From positions 16,179,307-16,243,306 of the forward strand of contig NC_134031.1 of assembly GCF_964204645.1 (NCBI RefSeq): a stretch of DNA of 64,000 nucleotides. The letters run 5' to 3'. The notes beneath the pieces are model-generated. The model saw only the letters and a list, made by a program, of their open reading frames with translations, made no database searches and was not told where the DNA came from. Below, one piece after another: positions 32,014-44,319 of the stretch. The position numbers were made by a program, and so were the translations under genes. The DNA is from Tubulanus polymorphus (Eukaryota > Nemertea > Palaeonemertea > Tubulaniformes > Tubulanidae). Positions within the stretch are counted from its first letter, which is position 1, and each line of letters begins with the position of its first letter.

Positions 32014-33015
32014 TTACAAATGTTTCCTCGTTAAGGCGAATAACGCCTTAACCTCGTCTCTATACTTGTCGAACGAAAAAGCGTATATCACGAAGTTTAA
32101 CGCGTAGTTAAAGCAGCTAACGGTCGTCGCGAATGAATTCAAAACCCAGAGAAAATGAGTGACGTCTGGATGTGACCAGCCGTCAAACGCACGCGCCAAA
32201 TGATGGAAAAGTGCAGCCGTGATGTTGTAAGGTGTAATGAATACAAAATAAACCGTTGATACCGCTAACAGATTTATTATACATTTCCTTTCATTTTTGT
32301 CTGATCCAGTTGTTTGCTTTGATTCACTCCACGCGTTTTGGCTTCGCCTGACGCCGATAATGATGAAAATATTCAGCGTCAAAACGGCGATCCACGGAAT
32401 CGTGTGGTTGTACACGTGGCCCTTGAGTCCTAAGGGGACGCGTAACCACACCGGAAGAATTCGACTGTTCCACTCGCAATGAGGGATTTCAGTTTGCGCC
32501 CCGCGTATGATCCCCATCACGGCGGGTAATTCTACGTTTGTGACGAGAGCTACGACGACCAAAACGACGAGGAATCGTTTACGACGGCTCGTAGTCATCG
32601 ACGTGCGACGAAACGGCGCCCAGACGCTGACGCACCGTTCAACCGAAAACGACAGGATGATCCATGCCGATAGCCAAGCGGCGCCCCACCACAAATAGAC
32701 GGTCGTTTTGCAGAGGAAGTTCGTGACGAGAATATGAACGGGCGTGCCGACGACGATCAAAAGATGGTCGAGCCACCATAGAATACCCATAGAGAACAGA
32801 ACGCAGGTATCGGTGCACGCTAACAGAAATAGGTACTGCACGCTGGCGCTGTCGATTCTCCTCCAAAGACGAGGGAAAACGATCAACGAAACGACATTAC
32901 CGAAAATACCGATTACAACCGTAACCGGGTGCACGTATTTGATACAGATTATAAGACCGAATTCAATGGCTGAATATCGGCTGCGCTGATGAAAACTGCT
33001 TCCGTTGCCGAACAT
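32014..33015 (-). CDS. Class A (rhodopsin-like) GPCR, single exon, orphan
   Basis: An uninterrupted frame of 333 aa from ATG at 33015 to TAA. Seven hydrophobic segments are visible. TM1 has IFGNVVSLIVF (the GN motif) and TM3 ends FSVERCVSVWAP, so the DRY motif is ERC. The TM3-top Cys is in NFLCKTTVYLWW. TM6 contains FITPYNITA and TM7 ends NYALNFVIYAF, a variant of NPxxY. A glycosylation site (NGS) sits near the N-terminus. The overall pattern resembles invertebrate peptide (FMRFamide-like) receptors, but the ligand cannot be assigned. It interrupts the GP array between GP5 and GP6. The minus-strand start MFGNGSS was preferred because an upstream in-frame TTG is not a start. Confidence 0.85.
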   Translation of the reverse strand: MFGNGSSFHQRSRYSAIEFGLIICIKYVHPVTVVIGIFGNVVSLIVFPRLWRRIDSASVQYLFLLACTDTCVLFSMGILWWLDHLLIVVGTPVHILVTNFLCKTTVYLWWGAAWLSAWIILSFSVERCVSVWAPFRRTSMTTSRRKRFLVVLVVVALVTNVELPAVMGIIRGAQTEIPHCEWNSRILPVWLRVPLGLKGHVYNHTIPWIAVLTLNIFIIIGVRRSQNAWSESKQTTGSDKNERKCIINLLAVSTVYFVFITPYNITAALFHHLARAFDGWSHPDVTHFLWVLNSFATTVSCFNYALNFVIYAFSFDKYRDEVKALFALTRKHL

Positions 33016-35421
33016 GATCAATTATTGAGATACGGTACTCGCTCAGAAAAAATATTTCGGGACATTAACGCGACGTTGTATAACGATTATGTATCAGGAT
33101 GCGCTTTGTCTAATAACATGAAACTGCGAGGCATAATTGACTAATCGGCGCTAATTACAACGAAGAGACTCTCTTGCCTACAAGCAAACGAAGTCACGCG
33201 ACGACGGTACGAAATAACCAAATGGAAATAGCTGGAAACGCTGAAAAGTGAATACTGACCGTAATGATGATCAGACGAAATGTATGAAATCCCAGAGCCC
33301 CTCGTACCATGTTATATAATGTATATAGTAACGACTAATGTAAACGATTTCAAAGAGGCTAGTATAAGATTTGATTGAAGTTTTGCAATAAGAATAAATG
33401 CTCAATCTTATATTTGTGTTGGACACCATATCATCCATGCATCCATGCATCCATCCATGCTAATCATTTTTAAAAATTCGACTTTTAGACTTTTATAGTA
33501 CGTCGAATTTTTAAGGCCAGGGTAAAGCGTGATGCGCAAGCTGTCCAAGTCGTTATTTGCGTTATTCAGTGATGGCTAGTTAGTAGTCAAGCTTCCAGAT
33601 CCTATCTTTCAGAATGATACTGCACATTGTGAGGATTTTATGAAATTATCAGGGTTTGATGGTAACATACATGGCTTCAATTTCAGAAGCGGTACCCATA
33701 CGCTCATCTGGGCCCGTTTTTAAAGATGGCCGCCATTTGTCCAAGCGTATGCTGAATACGATATAAATCACCGATTTCAGCAATCTTTAGTGTCTATTTT
33801 ATGCTTTTGAGAACATTAAAAAACTGGGTTTTCGGACTCGAAAATTCAGCATAAAAACCTGTAGCAGCCATTTTTCAAGATGGCGGCCATTTTTGATTAA
33901 TAACTCAGTCACATTTCCACAATCTTGTTGTTAATATATATAATATAGGCTTCACAACACAAACATTCGCAGGCTCTAAAAATTTCGATTGTTCGACGTA
34001 GAAAATTGTGGACGTTGAGCCATCTAGTGTGTACGGGTAGTTAATGAAGTAGAATTTTCAATTAGTAGAAGGCGACGTGCTGTCGAAGCGTTGCTGCCGA
34101 ATGGACGCAAAAACAGAAACCTGTCAGTATTTGTCGATTAGGCTGTCATTTTTTATCGTTTGTAGTTGTAGCCCCTATATGAACAAAAATATATCCTCAA
34201 CGGGGGAATCCGATATATCATTGTTTTTACATTATAAATTCGTATATGTATTAAAGTTGGTGCTGTTACATTTGGAAAATAATGGAAATATATATATATA
34301 TATATAATGTAAGAAGCCGGTGATTATGTTATGTTATACTCAAGAGTTACACAAGAAAAAATCAACAAAAACAACGAGAAATAATGAAAAATATCACGAC
34401 AAAAAGTAGAAATATCATGAACACGTTATCTATCTATATCTCAAAGTGAGGAGTAATGTAAACGATGCTTTTTTTTCCTCGAAGAGAAATAATTTGTTGA
34501 AGAACCTTATGAAAATTTATGAAAATGTTAGTGTTGTACTACATGGAATATGCGATGAATCTATAGGCAGCTACATGTATATGTAACTTGCTGATGTTAA
34601 TTTACTGTAATATAGTGAACGTACAGATTTAAGATGAAAGGGATGCATTCCAAATGACATTGGATTTTAAAACTGTACTTTTAAGTTTTTCAGATCGCTA
34701 TCAAATGCTACGATGGATTTGGTCAAGTACAAGAACACATAGAATGGACATGAGATGTTGAATCGACAGAATTGTTCATCTATCAATTTTGATTACTCTA
34801 GGGTTTTTATGTACCTTATAAAGACCGAAATATTCTTACAATGACATACATATAAACAGACACCTATGATAGACTATATTGTATAATATAGAAAAGCTAG
34901 TTCCTTATGGGTCCATGAATCTAAGGGGGAGCTGAAGCGTCCTGGGGACACCTTTGTAAAAACAATATTTTTTCGAAGTTCTCAATCAGAGTAATTTCAG
35001 TCGGAATAAACTAAGTTGTCTTATGTAGTTAAAAGTGATTGAGGAAATGAAAAATGTCCCCAGGATTCTTCCGTACGAATCAGATATATTCAAGTTATTT
35101 TTGTTCCAACTTGACTATATTTTTGTCTCAAATATTATCTAAAAAGTAGTCACCTTGGTATGAAAATCTGCAGTCATATGGAGGTGTGTATGCATTTTAC
35201 CAAAAATTCATATTATGAATTTTTGATTTTACATACATTTCAAATAGTCAAATTCAATTTTTAATCCGAGTTTCCTCTTTGAGTTTCCAATCTTTTAAGC
35301 TTTTGAAAATTGCTGCAATGACAAAAACAATATTGCAGCATTCGGCAATCGAAATATCCACCTGTCGTATAAATTTTAGGTATAGAATACATATTTTACA
35401 TCCGTGTATACGTTTTTTCAG
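33016..35421. other. Intergenic region, no gene seen
   Basis: It contains a 'catccatg' microsatellite at 33432-33460, a TA run at about 34286-34306, and a 'gatggc(g/c)gccattt' segment repeated in inverted form at about 33724-33737 and 33878-33892. No supported exon on either strand. Confidence 0.45.
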
Positions 35422-35639
35422 TGCGACGGCGATATCTACTGCATAGAATAGAATATATTCTATTGCACACGAAAGTACATTTGCTTAGAGCCAAAAGACA
35501 TTAAAAAATGAATGTCAATACAATATCAGGACAATATCAGAAGCAAAATTATGTTGTATTTTGGATAGGCAATAGCCAAGGCTAATATCTCTCCAAGATT
35601 ACACTTCACAGTTAATGTGTGACAAAAAATGACAAAGCA

Positions 35640-36910
35640 ATGTTATTCAAAATATTTGAGACCTCTTCGTATAAATAAGGCAAGCTTTCGGAGTTTTACA
35701 TCTGATGATCTAAATAAATCTACAAATTTATGTTATTGTGGGTTATCTACAAAGTACAAGCTAAAAAGGTCTCGACGGAAATTGGCAAAAAACGGACAAA
35801 CAGATATGAAATGAAATTCGTCATAGACAACTCGCATATTACACGTTGTGCAAAGTCTGTGCACACGTGGGACACGGTTATACCTCCCAGTTTCAATAGG
35901 GAAGCGGTGGTTCGAACATCGAAATAATAATAATAATAAATTTATTTCCACAATAAAATTACAACATGTCATAAAGAGATATACAAATATGAAATGTTTT
36001 AATATAATGTGGAGGAGATTAGATGAAGCCAATGAACGCTTATAAAATCTCTAATCCCCTAGCATACACCGATTCACTCAACTCATACACACATGCAGTC
36101 GTACACCTTCACCCAACATGCACCCACACACGTAGTCACTCAGGCGGTCAATCACACTATCTTTCATTCACTCTTACAATCTGGTAATAGATGACAGATA
36201 CAGACAGATTAATTACAAATTCATTAGATACAATTTAAGTTTTCTTTTGAAAGTATCTATACACGACAGTTGTTTTAAAATCTACAAAGGCTTATCCTTA
36301 AATCGTCTGACAATTGAGTAAGATAAGTTTCAAATCCCCATTCCGTTTTGAATATCTTATATAAATCAGCAATACTAGAAATGCTACACTGATCCCTCCA
36401 ATATTGAATGAATTGGTCCTTTAATCGTAGTGACAGACTTTGCGCTACATAATCGGGGTTATGCGGGGTTTGGTCGTACCAAAAATGTCCAAGGCCGTTT
36501 GTTATAAGCGTGTTTTGGATGAAAACTAACAAGGAACCACATTCTGCAGACTTTAGTATAACATGCGATATTTTAGATGATAATTTATTGCTATTACGCA
36601 GTTTAGCCCAGAACTTCATTAATCTAATTTTTATAATAATTTCAAGTGGAAAACGCCCTATCTCTCCATACGCAAAAATGGTAGGAGTTGACTCCTTTAG
36701 CTTCCAAAGGTACTTAACAAATTTCAATATGACGATATTGTGAGTACGAACACTCCACAAACGGAAGCTAATATTAAATTATTGATACAAAGGGCACGAA
36801 AAAGCGGACTTTCGACTTTTTCGAGCATATTGTGAAGCACGCCGTAAAAACGGACGAGATTACCTATGTAATATGAATTAGTGTTTTTATCTCCTTTATA
36901 TGAGTACATG
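35640..36910 (-). mobile_element. Decayed non-LTR retrotransposon (LINE) 3' fragment
   Basis: The minus-strand frames at 36760-36275 (EIGRFPLEIIIKIRLMKFW, LSDDLRISLCRF) and 35895-35733 (ETGRYNR, CTTCN...HFISVCPFF) match in order the end of the LINE protein at 38580-39811 (ELGRYPLNL, CPTCN...HFLFDC). Stops and frameshifts break it upstream of 36760. A foreign piece of about 350 bp separates the two blocks. Confidence 0.75.
35926..36274 (-). mobile_element. AAT-tailed insertion inside the decayed LINE
   Basis: Read on the minus strand, it starts just after LRISLCRF at 36275 and ends in an ATT-repeat tail at about 35925-35942, where the LINE frame resumes. A 3' simple-repeat tail with short similar flanks (gattt and attt) suggests a SINE or a 5'-truncated LINE. 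No tRNA-like head was recognised. Confidence 0.5.
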
Positions 36911-37909
36911 AATATTCCAGCTGATTTTTACCTCCCCGAACTCTTGAATTATTCAATAAACCAAATCGACTAAAAATCCTAAAATTGGTCTCTTTTACAA
37001 AATTCGATTGTCGTGAAGTCTGCATCCAGTGCATACACCTATTACTTTAAGGTGCATAGTTTATGAGTACCATATACCAACTTGAAGTTGAACCAACCAT
37101 AAGAACCATATACGATAAACCAATGTATAACACTGCATTCTTTGTTTTTCCCCAGACCTGGCTGAGTGTTACTGACGATTTTGCATTTGCAGAGACGTCA
37201 AAACGACTACCATCAGTTTAAAAGTACTGGCGGTTAGGTTCTTGTAGACCTGCGTTTGACAACAGTTCATGTAAACAAGATGATAAATTGAGGTTTACCT
37301 CGGTATCTTAGCAATGATTACGTTCAGGGATCATATTTTCCTATACAAATTAATTTCATCTATCAAAATCTATGGACAAAACAAATGCATGCTTCAAGGG
37401 CATATTTAACACTGATGGCATCCGAGGTCACCGTAAGCAAAATGATGCAACGGCACTGTTGATATGTATTTTCATTTCAAATTTTTTCTTGTTAACAAAA
37501 CACGAGGGATTATTGTTTAAACCTTCAGGAATGCCTGGGTGGCTGAAGGTAACGATGCTTAAATAACCTATCGGACCGCCGCCAAATCATCGATGTTAAG
37601 TGCATCGGCAATTGCGGAATGTGCCGCCCGAACGCTCCTTTGAAACTCGTCCGTAACCGAGAATCTCCTTAAAGGCTGGAACTGAGCACAGGAATTCCAG
37701 CCAATTAGAGACCGAATATACATAGTACCGTTAGCATCATTAGTTTGATGTCACAAACATTCAATTTCAAGTAGTTTCAAACGCAAACCGAACCCAGGAA
37801 GAAAGACACTCTAAATATTTGGATGGATATATGAAAGCTGTGGGTACTGGAGTGTGTAATGGGTAGTGTAGTGTGATCTGTGTGCATTTGTGGCCAGGAC
37901 ACAGATCAC

Positions 37910-37990
37910 ATTCACCAAGAACCTTAGTGTCTGATGTACCACAGTGGTTACACAGGATCGTAGAGGAACGTAGATACACTGTGGAGACAG
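37910..37990. repeat. Dispersed repeat shared with 53045-53125
   Basis: 'accaagaaccttagtgtct' and 'gtaccacagt(t)ggttacac' recur at 53045-53125 at high identity over about 80 bp. The open frames across it are not believed to be genes. Confidence 0.6.
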
Positions 37991-38579
37991 CCACACTGCC
38001 AGGACTGGGTGAAAGATCACATTGTTCAATGGGGTTTGGTCCAGGACTCGCGAGATTTTCAACAACACGGAAGTAACGTGTAATAAATGATGACTTGAAT
38101 TGCATGACTTCCTACCACACCCCTCATTATTGTTGGAAAACTAAACGTTCGGCACTGATTAAAAATTAGTAATAACATTTTAGAAATGGCCAGAATTTTA
38201 ACTTAGGTTCTATCTCATTTCTATTTTACAATTGCGATTGGTATGATTTTTTTTAAACGGCCGTTAAGGCTTCGTGTTTCGGCTGCAATTCACTGCAAAT
38301 AGTTACGCAACTATGCACATTTCAGTGTTTTTGGCAGCTGTACACTCAATCGGCACCGTTCGTGACTAGCTTCGCTGCGGAATTATCATTAATTAACATC
38401 GCCATATCACATCATCAACTTATATTGTGCCTTAAAACCCTAACAGCCGAAATAATTGAAATGCACACACGATTTCTATCATTGAAAATTGAGAGAGTGG
38501 CCATGTTTGTGTTTGCTGCTTCGCGTAAATCCCGCGCGGTGGCGCAACCGCGCGGAGTGGGGATCGTGGAAAACCGACT

Positions 38580-40026
38580 TTGTCATTTATAGAAAAACTA
38601 AATTTGAATCGTGATCAGGATATTGATACTTTACTGAATTTATTCATAATACTATACGCAGATGATACAGTTATTCTTGCTGAGGATGCGAAATCTCTTC
38701 AGCTACACTTAGATACCTTATTTGAATATTGCGCGGCTAATGGTCTCACTGTTAACTCAGAGAAAACTAAAGTACTAGTATTTGCGCGAAGTAAATCCCG
38801 GATAAAAACGATTTCGAAATTTATGTTTGGTGATCAAGAGTTAGAGGTAGTTGAAGATTATGTTTATCTCGGAGTAAAATTCAATTGGAATGGTAACTTT
38901 GCTAAGGCAAAAAGTATCTTTACGATAAAGCTATGAGAGCTATGTTTTCGATCGTTCAAAAAGGCAGACGTTTGAAATTTCCCATAGATGTTATGTTTAA
39001 ATTATTTGATACGTGTGTTGCTCCAATAGCCATGTATGGGTGTGAGATCTGGGGATACGAAAATCTTGATTTATTAGAAAATATTCATTGCTTCTTCTGT
39101 AAAATCTTAATGAAAGTGACGAAATATTCTCGCAACTTACAAGTTTTATCAGAGCTAGGACGTTACCCCTTGAATTTAGATGTTAGACGCAGGATGATTA
39201 ACTTTTGGGTTAAAACAGTATCTGGAAAGCAAACCAAACTTAATTCAATACTCTATAAAATATCTTTCAATTTATTTTTAAGGGATAAATTTAAGAGCCC
39301 TTGGTTATCATATATAAAGAAAACGTTTGATGACTGTGGTTTGTCCTGCATTTGGACGCAGCAATTCACGACTAACAGTAAATCTTTTTCAAAACGAATA
39401 AAACAGATACTCCGTGACCAGCACCTTCAAGAAACTGTATCTGCCATAAATACTAATCCGATATACACTAACTTTAGGCAATATAAAAATGATATTAGGT
39501 TAGAGAAGTATATAATAGAACTTGGTGATGACTTAGGAACTAGTTTATTTGAATTCAGGGTCGGGTCCTATATTTTACCTGTGAACAAATTTTCAAACCT
39601 TCATTTAGACAGAGCCGATAGAATATGCCCCACTTGTAATACTTTAGGTGACGAATCCCATTTTCTGTTTGACTGTACCTTACTTAACGAACAACGCAAA
39701 AACTTTTTGAATTTGAATACCTTAAATACCCTTGATATTCTGAAAAACCCAACGGTCAACTTAGCTAAATTCATTAAGACCGGCTTAGATGTATATAGAT
39801 CCCTCCAATAGTATATATAGTATTGTAAATAGTTGATGTATATAATAGTATATATAGTATTGTAAATAGTTGATGTATATATATATTTCGTTACGTTTTC
39901 ATTCTCTAAATTTTAATCACTTCAGTGTTGTTTTGTAAATATTTGTATATACATGTGTAATAATTTTCCTCCATATACCATGGAAATGGTTGGAGTGTAA
40001 ATAAATCGTAATCGTAATCGTAATCG
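38580..40026 (+). mobile_element. 5'-truncated non-LTR retrotransposon (LINE), reverse transcriptase C-terminus
   Basis: The frame from 38580 carries the RT catalytic motif YADDT (YADD at 38655-38666), then VNSEKTKVLVF and YVYLGV. A one-base shift near 38920 moves the frame, and it continues to 39811 with MYGCEIWG and a Cys-His cluster CPTCN...HFLFDC typical of LINE C-termini. The N-terminal RT fingers and endonuclease are missing. The 3' UTR has a tandem duplication of about 40 bp (39810-39885) and ends in AATCGT repeats at 40004-40026. The clade (CR1, I or RTE-like) is uncertain. Confidence 0.85.
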
Positions 40027-40893
40027 GGCCGATACGTCCAGCACGGCAGATGACTGGAACGAATATCTAGCAACGAAATTCGTAGAATCTATGGTGTGAG
40101 CGGCTCTATATGATGTCACTAGCACATTGTACTCAAAAACGAACCAGAAAGATAAATATCTTATAGAAATAACCTTTCAGCTGGAAATATATTTCCCAAT
40201 AATTCAAAGTAACTTGAATTTATTTTTGAAATGCTTATCAGGTGACCATCTGAGCCGGTGCAGTTGCTAGTAATCGTAACCGATATAAGCAGGGAAGCAA
40301 CTGGTCGGATCTCATATCCCAGTAGTTGGCAGTTTTTTTTAATCGAAGCGCAGTCGACATAAGCTGGGCTGCGATCACGGTTGCTCTCAGTTGCGTCGGT
40401 AGGAGTAGGTAGGCGTCGCGTCGCTTGTCGACATAAGCCAGCCTTTACAGATACGGAGAAGCTCGATTTGAAAGTCTGAAAGGTCAAGTCGGTAATATTG
40501 CAAAGGAAAGATGTCTTGATGGAAGATTTTCTCGTTTTCTATTTTGTCGTGCGCGTTATCTTATCATGCGATGTATAAATAGGTAAATGCACGGGAGCAT
40601 GGATTAATGACTTATTAACTGGTAAACTACAAGGGACATCGTTCGAACCATGTTGAAAAAAACTACCAAAATTGTTATATTTGTTCCATATTTGTTATTA
40701 CGACGAACTACGAAGTTATGACGCCACCACACCAATAACCAATGAGAGCATGGGTGTAAAAGTTCTCTGCAAATATTGGTTATCACTAATGTTCTACAAT
40801 ATTTTTGTTTCTAATAAATGTTGACAAAATCTCGAAAAACATTCATTACATTAGCGGGAAACCTTGGTGCATGACGTTCCACTAGATAAAAAA

Positions 40894-43819
40894 ATGAATT
40901 TCCATCTTTTGCGAGTTTTCTTGGTCAGTTTGCTCGTTTCGACGATTCGATGTAAGAAAGATTCTAAGAAAAGTCAGAATTTTGGAGCCTTACCAAATTC
41001 TGCGATACGCGGTCCGTATTTGGCCGAATACGGGAAAATCACGCAGATGGAATGCGCAAAAAGATGTATGAATAACAAAGATTGTACATCATTTAACTTT
41101 AATGATACTTTGTGTCAGTTGAGTTTTCATTTACCGTGTGAAGCAGCGGATTTAGATGCAGCAGATGGAACTGTTTTTCAATACACAGTAAGTACATCAT
41201 ATTATTACGCTTGACGGTGGCGAGAAAATTTGTCACGCTATGATCCTCTTAGATCACAACAGTGGTTAAATTCGGCACATGTAATGGGGGAAAATGGGAC
41301 ACCTAAGGGCATAACACTGGCGAAAATCACACACAAACTGGACCCAGTTCCACAGTTCTGAGTTAGAGTTAATTTTGAGTTAAAATCAGTTTATTTTCAT
41401 TGTGTTAACTTTAGAGTTAGATCTAAACTCAGAACTGTGGGACTGTGTCCTGTTGAATATGTAACTTTAAAACAATCAAGTATTAGATTGTTTTGCGTTC
41501 TGCAGGGGGGCCGAGGGGGGGGGGTATTTTCTGGTTTGATCAACAATTTTCGGACGTTTAAAATGAAGCGCATATTTTACCACGTTTTGGATAAATAGAT
41601 GAACCGATAGTTCATTATTACATTAGTATTGATAACTGCTAAGAAAAATGTGTTTCATTGCCACGGCTGACCTTATTTATGAAAACAATCCATGGCTTCA
41701 TTGCCACGGCTGACCTTACTTATGAAAACAATCTATGGCCGAATGGAGCATGGATTTGTTAAAGGACGTGATAAGAATATGGACCTCTTTTTCGAGTGAT
41801 AAGCTACAAAACTCGAAACGGCTAGAGTATCAATAAAGATAAGATAAATCAATTAGAAATAATTTGAATGATATGAAAATTCAATGAAATTTTTTCGTAT
41901 CTGCATGAGATAATCAGAATCTACATTGTCCCAGAATATATCAGTAACGCTTGTCGATAAGAATAAATATGTGATGGTATATTTTTCAGTGCAATGGTAA
42001 CAAGCACTGCATGCGATATGGTAAGTGATGAAAATTTAGTGCAATATTTTAGCTGCCGTAACAAGTAACAAGTGCCGTAATTTAGTGCATTTTAGCTGCC
42101 GTAACAATTGTGTATGGAATTTAGATTGGTACCGGTTGACTTTTTATTTCTCGCGCTGCTGATTCAGATTTGAATTTATCGCTCCAGGCGTTTAAGACTT
42201 GTTAGAACACCGAAATTCAAACGGGGGTGCCAGCGACCCCAATTTGGCTTAACGATTTTATAGATATGTCTAGATCTGTTGTAGCTTCAATAGTCTGGTA
42301 CTATTTCCGTTGAAAATGATTTTTTAAACGTAATTTGACAGTTTTTGTCAAATAGAAAATGCATATGATGGATTTATTTAGAAAATCATCGTGATCGAGG
42401 TTTGTTGCGCATCATTACTGGCAGTCCATATTCTTTTTCAGATATCCGCCTGTTTCCAAATCGTTGCAAACATTTGGTCGCTAACGGTATCAAGGTCGAT
42501 GGAAATTATCAACTTTTTCTAAATTGCATCTATAGAAGAGGCGTCACCATTTATTGTCATAATATGTCATCGGAAGAGGGACCCAAAGAATACATATCCT
42601 TTTATCGTGAAAACGAAGGGCAAAACTACGCGATAATATCGAAACCGCATTATTCCGCAAATACATCGGCGTACGATCTGTATTCTGAAACCTATTTCAG
42701 AAAATGTCGTATCGATCTAGACGTAAGTACATGCACAATTAATTTTCTTTCGTGGTTTAATGAAAATTTTTACGGCGAATTCGAAGCGCTTTCAACTAAC
42801 GCACAAAATTAGTATTTGCGAAAAACACGTGGAAACGGACTGAAATGAAAGAAGTATATTTCAGTTTCAGGTAAATAACTGGACGATATAGATATTTGAA
42901 AGTATTTCGTAAAAGAAAACGAATATTATATTATATATATAGAGAAACGAACATGATCAAATATGTATAAGGGAAAAAGACAGACTCTGCTACTTGAGCA
43001 CGCCGCTAACATGTAAATGATTTTCATGGAAGTGTTATTTCTTTCAGCGAAGTGTAACTTTTTGTAATGTACCCACGCATATGTCGTGTACTTTCTTCTA
43101 CAGACACTCGAAGTTGTAACAGACGATTTCACATTCGCAAATACGTCAAATCGGTTACCAGTTCGTCCAGCCAATTGGAAACCAGTAAATTACGGGGAAG
43201 CTGGATCATGCAGCAGCACTGAGGGTGTTATTCGTATATCTGTGTATGGGACAGTTTGGCGTGTAGATAAATCTGTAAGTGTCTCATTATTATCGGTGTG
43301 GGATGAATCGAATCCATACAGAAAATTCATAGCGAAGGGTCGAATCAACAGATATTTTATCAGGTTTTTTATGCAGTAAAAACCGTTACAATAATGTTTA
43401 TATACATTGAGGGGTTCTGTGTGAGTCGATGTGCAGTACGTCATCAATATAAGCGTATCAAAACTTAAAACCTTATAATGGATACATTTTGATTATTATT
43501 TTTGAAAGGATGTGTACTACGTCATCAATACATCGGGGCTAGACTGGTAGCCGGTCAATTCACTTCTATCATCGATATATTCAAATCCAAAATAACTTTT
43601 TATCATCAGTTATTTTTCTTGTTTCAGGTTGACTGGGTGGCTGAAGGAATCAACGCTAACATTACTTTCAAAGATATACCAGCATCGCGCAATAACATAA
43701 CTATTAGATGCGTTGGGTATTGCGGAAGCTGTCGACCGAACGGCCCTTTGAAACTTGCCTATAATGGAATAATTGATCTTAAACCAAGATTGATCAGAAA
43801 GAACCGAACTGCTGATTAA
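40894..43819 (+). CDS. GP7: secreted PAN-like + GON-domain protein, intact
   Basis: Exons 40894-41187, 41990-42020, 42442-42722, 43104-43274 and 43628-43819. The product is about 322 aa. The start ATG 40894 gives a signal peptide (LLRVFLVSLLVSTIRC). The PAN-like motifs are MECAKRCMNNKDC and LCQLSFHL, and micro-exon 2 is CNGNKHCMRY. The GON half has NRCKHLVANGIKVDG, YCHNMSSEEGP, YFRKCRIDLD, DFTFANTSN and CVGYCGSCRPN. Unlike GP2 and GP5 it ends in a basic tail (KPRLIRKNRTAD). An AATAAA lies at 44117-44122. Intron 1 holds a MITE and a roughly 46-bp tandem duplication. It is paired with its near relative GP8 downstream. Confidence 0.87.
41340..41450. mobile_element. MITE, GGACCCAGTTCCACAG termini, copy 2
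   Basis: Same terminal inverted repeats and interior 'gagttaa' motifs as the copy at 1966-2076. It lies in intron 1 of GP7. Confidence 0.7.
41651..41742. repeat. Two-unit tandem duplication of about 46 bp
   Basis: 'tcattgccacggctgacctta' with its flank occurs twice in a row in GP7 intron 1, with a few differences. Confidence 0.75.
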
Positions 43820-44319
43820 TGCTGAGTCATCAAGGCTACGAAATCATTTGTTCAGTTGTAAACAGTTTGAAGACAGTTCGCTACCAATTCATGTGTTTTC
43901 GAGCTAACGACTGGTAGACCGTGATGTACAGCGACATATCTATTGTAACCGATCACAGAAATAGGCTTTTTGCTTATTGTTTTATTATGCCGTATGGATT
44001 TATATTCAACATAACTTGAGTATTATTATCATTATCATATTAGCATCAACATTTGGGGTAAACCAAACTATGACCTACCGAATACTTCCGCTGATCGATG
44101 TATGACTTTTCTTTGAAATAAATACACAGTTCGTATTATCATTGCATCAACATTTAATTCGAGTCATTGGTCCCCTTGGCCTCAATTCGGATAAATATTG
44201 GTTATCCATACCATTTGCAATGTTGATAGTTGTTGGGAAATTATCGAAAAATATACACTCGGTAATTTGAAAGTAACGGACGAGGCGTGCACATCGCGGT
44301 CTCCGTGCAAGAAACCAAA

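Larger units (their letters stand above)
35422..37661 (+). pseudogene. GP6: scattered relics of a PAN-GON gene
   Basis: An exon 2 relic at 35422-35446 follows ttttttcag (CDGDIYC, then a stop). An exon 4 relic starts at 37156 after ttccccag (DDFAFAETSKRLP, then TAA). An exon 5 relic at 37529-37661 begins WVAEG and, after a frameshift, reads KCIGNCGMCRPN. Exons 1 and 3 were not found. Two retrotransposon pieces on the other strand sit between exon relics 2 and 4. The exon 5 relic is closest to GP7 and GP8. Confidence 0.75.

Noticed and set aside
37767-38105. 112-aa minus-strand frame with several Cys residues
   Set aside because: It overlaps a dispersed repeat also found at 53045-53125 and has no domain similarity or splice context.
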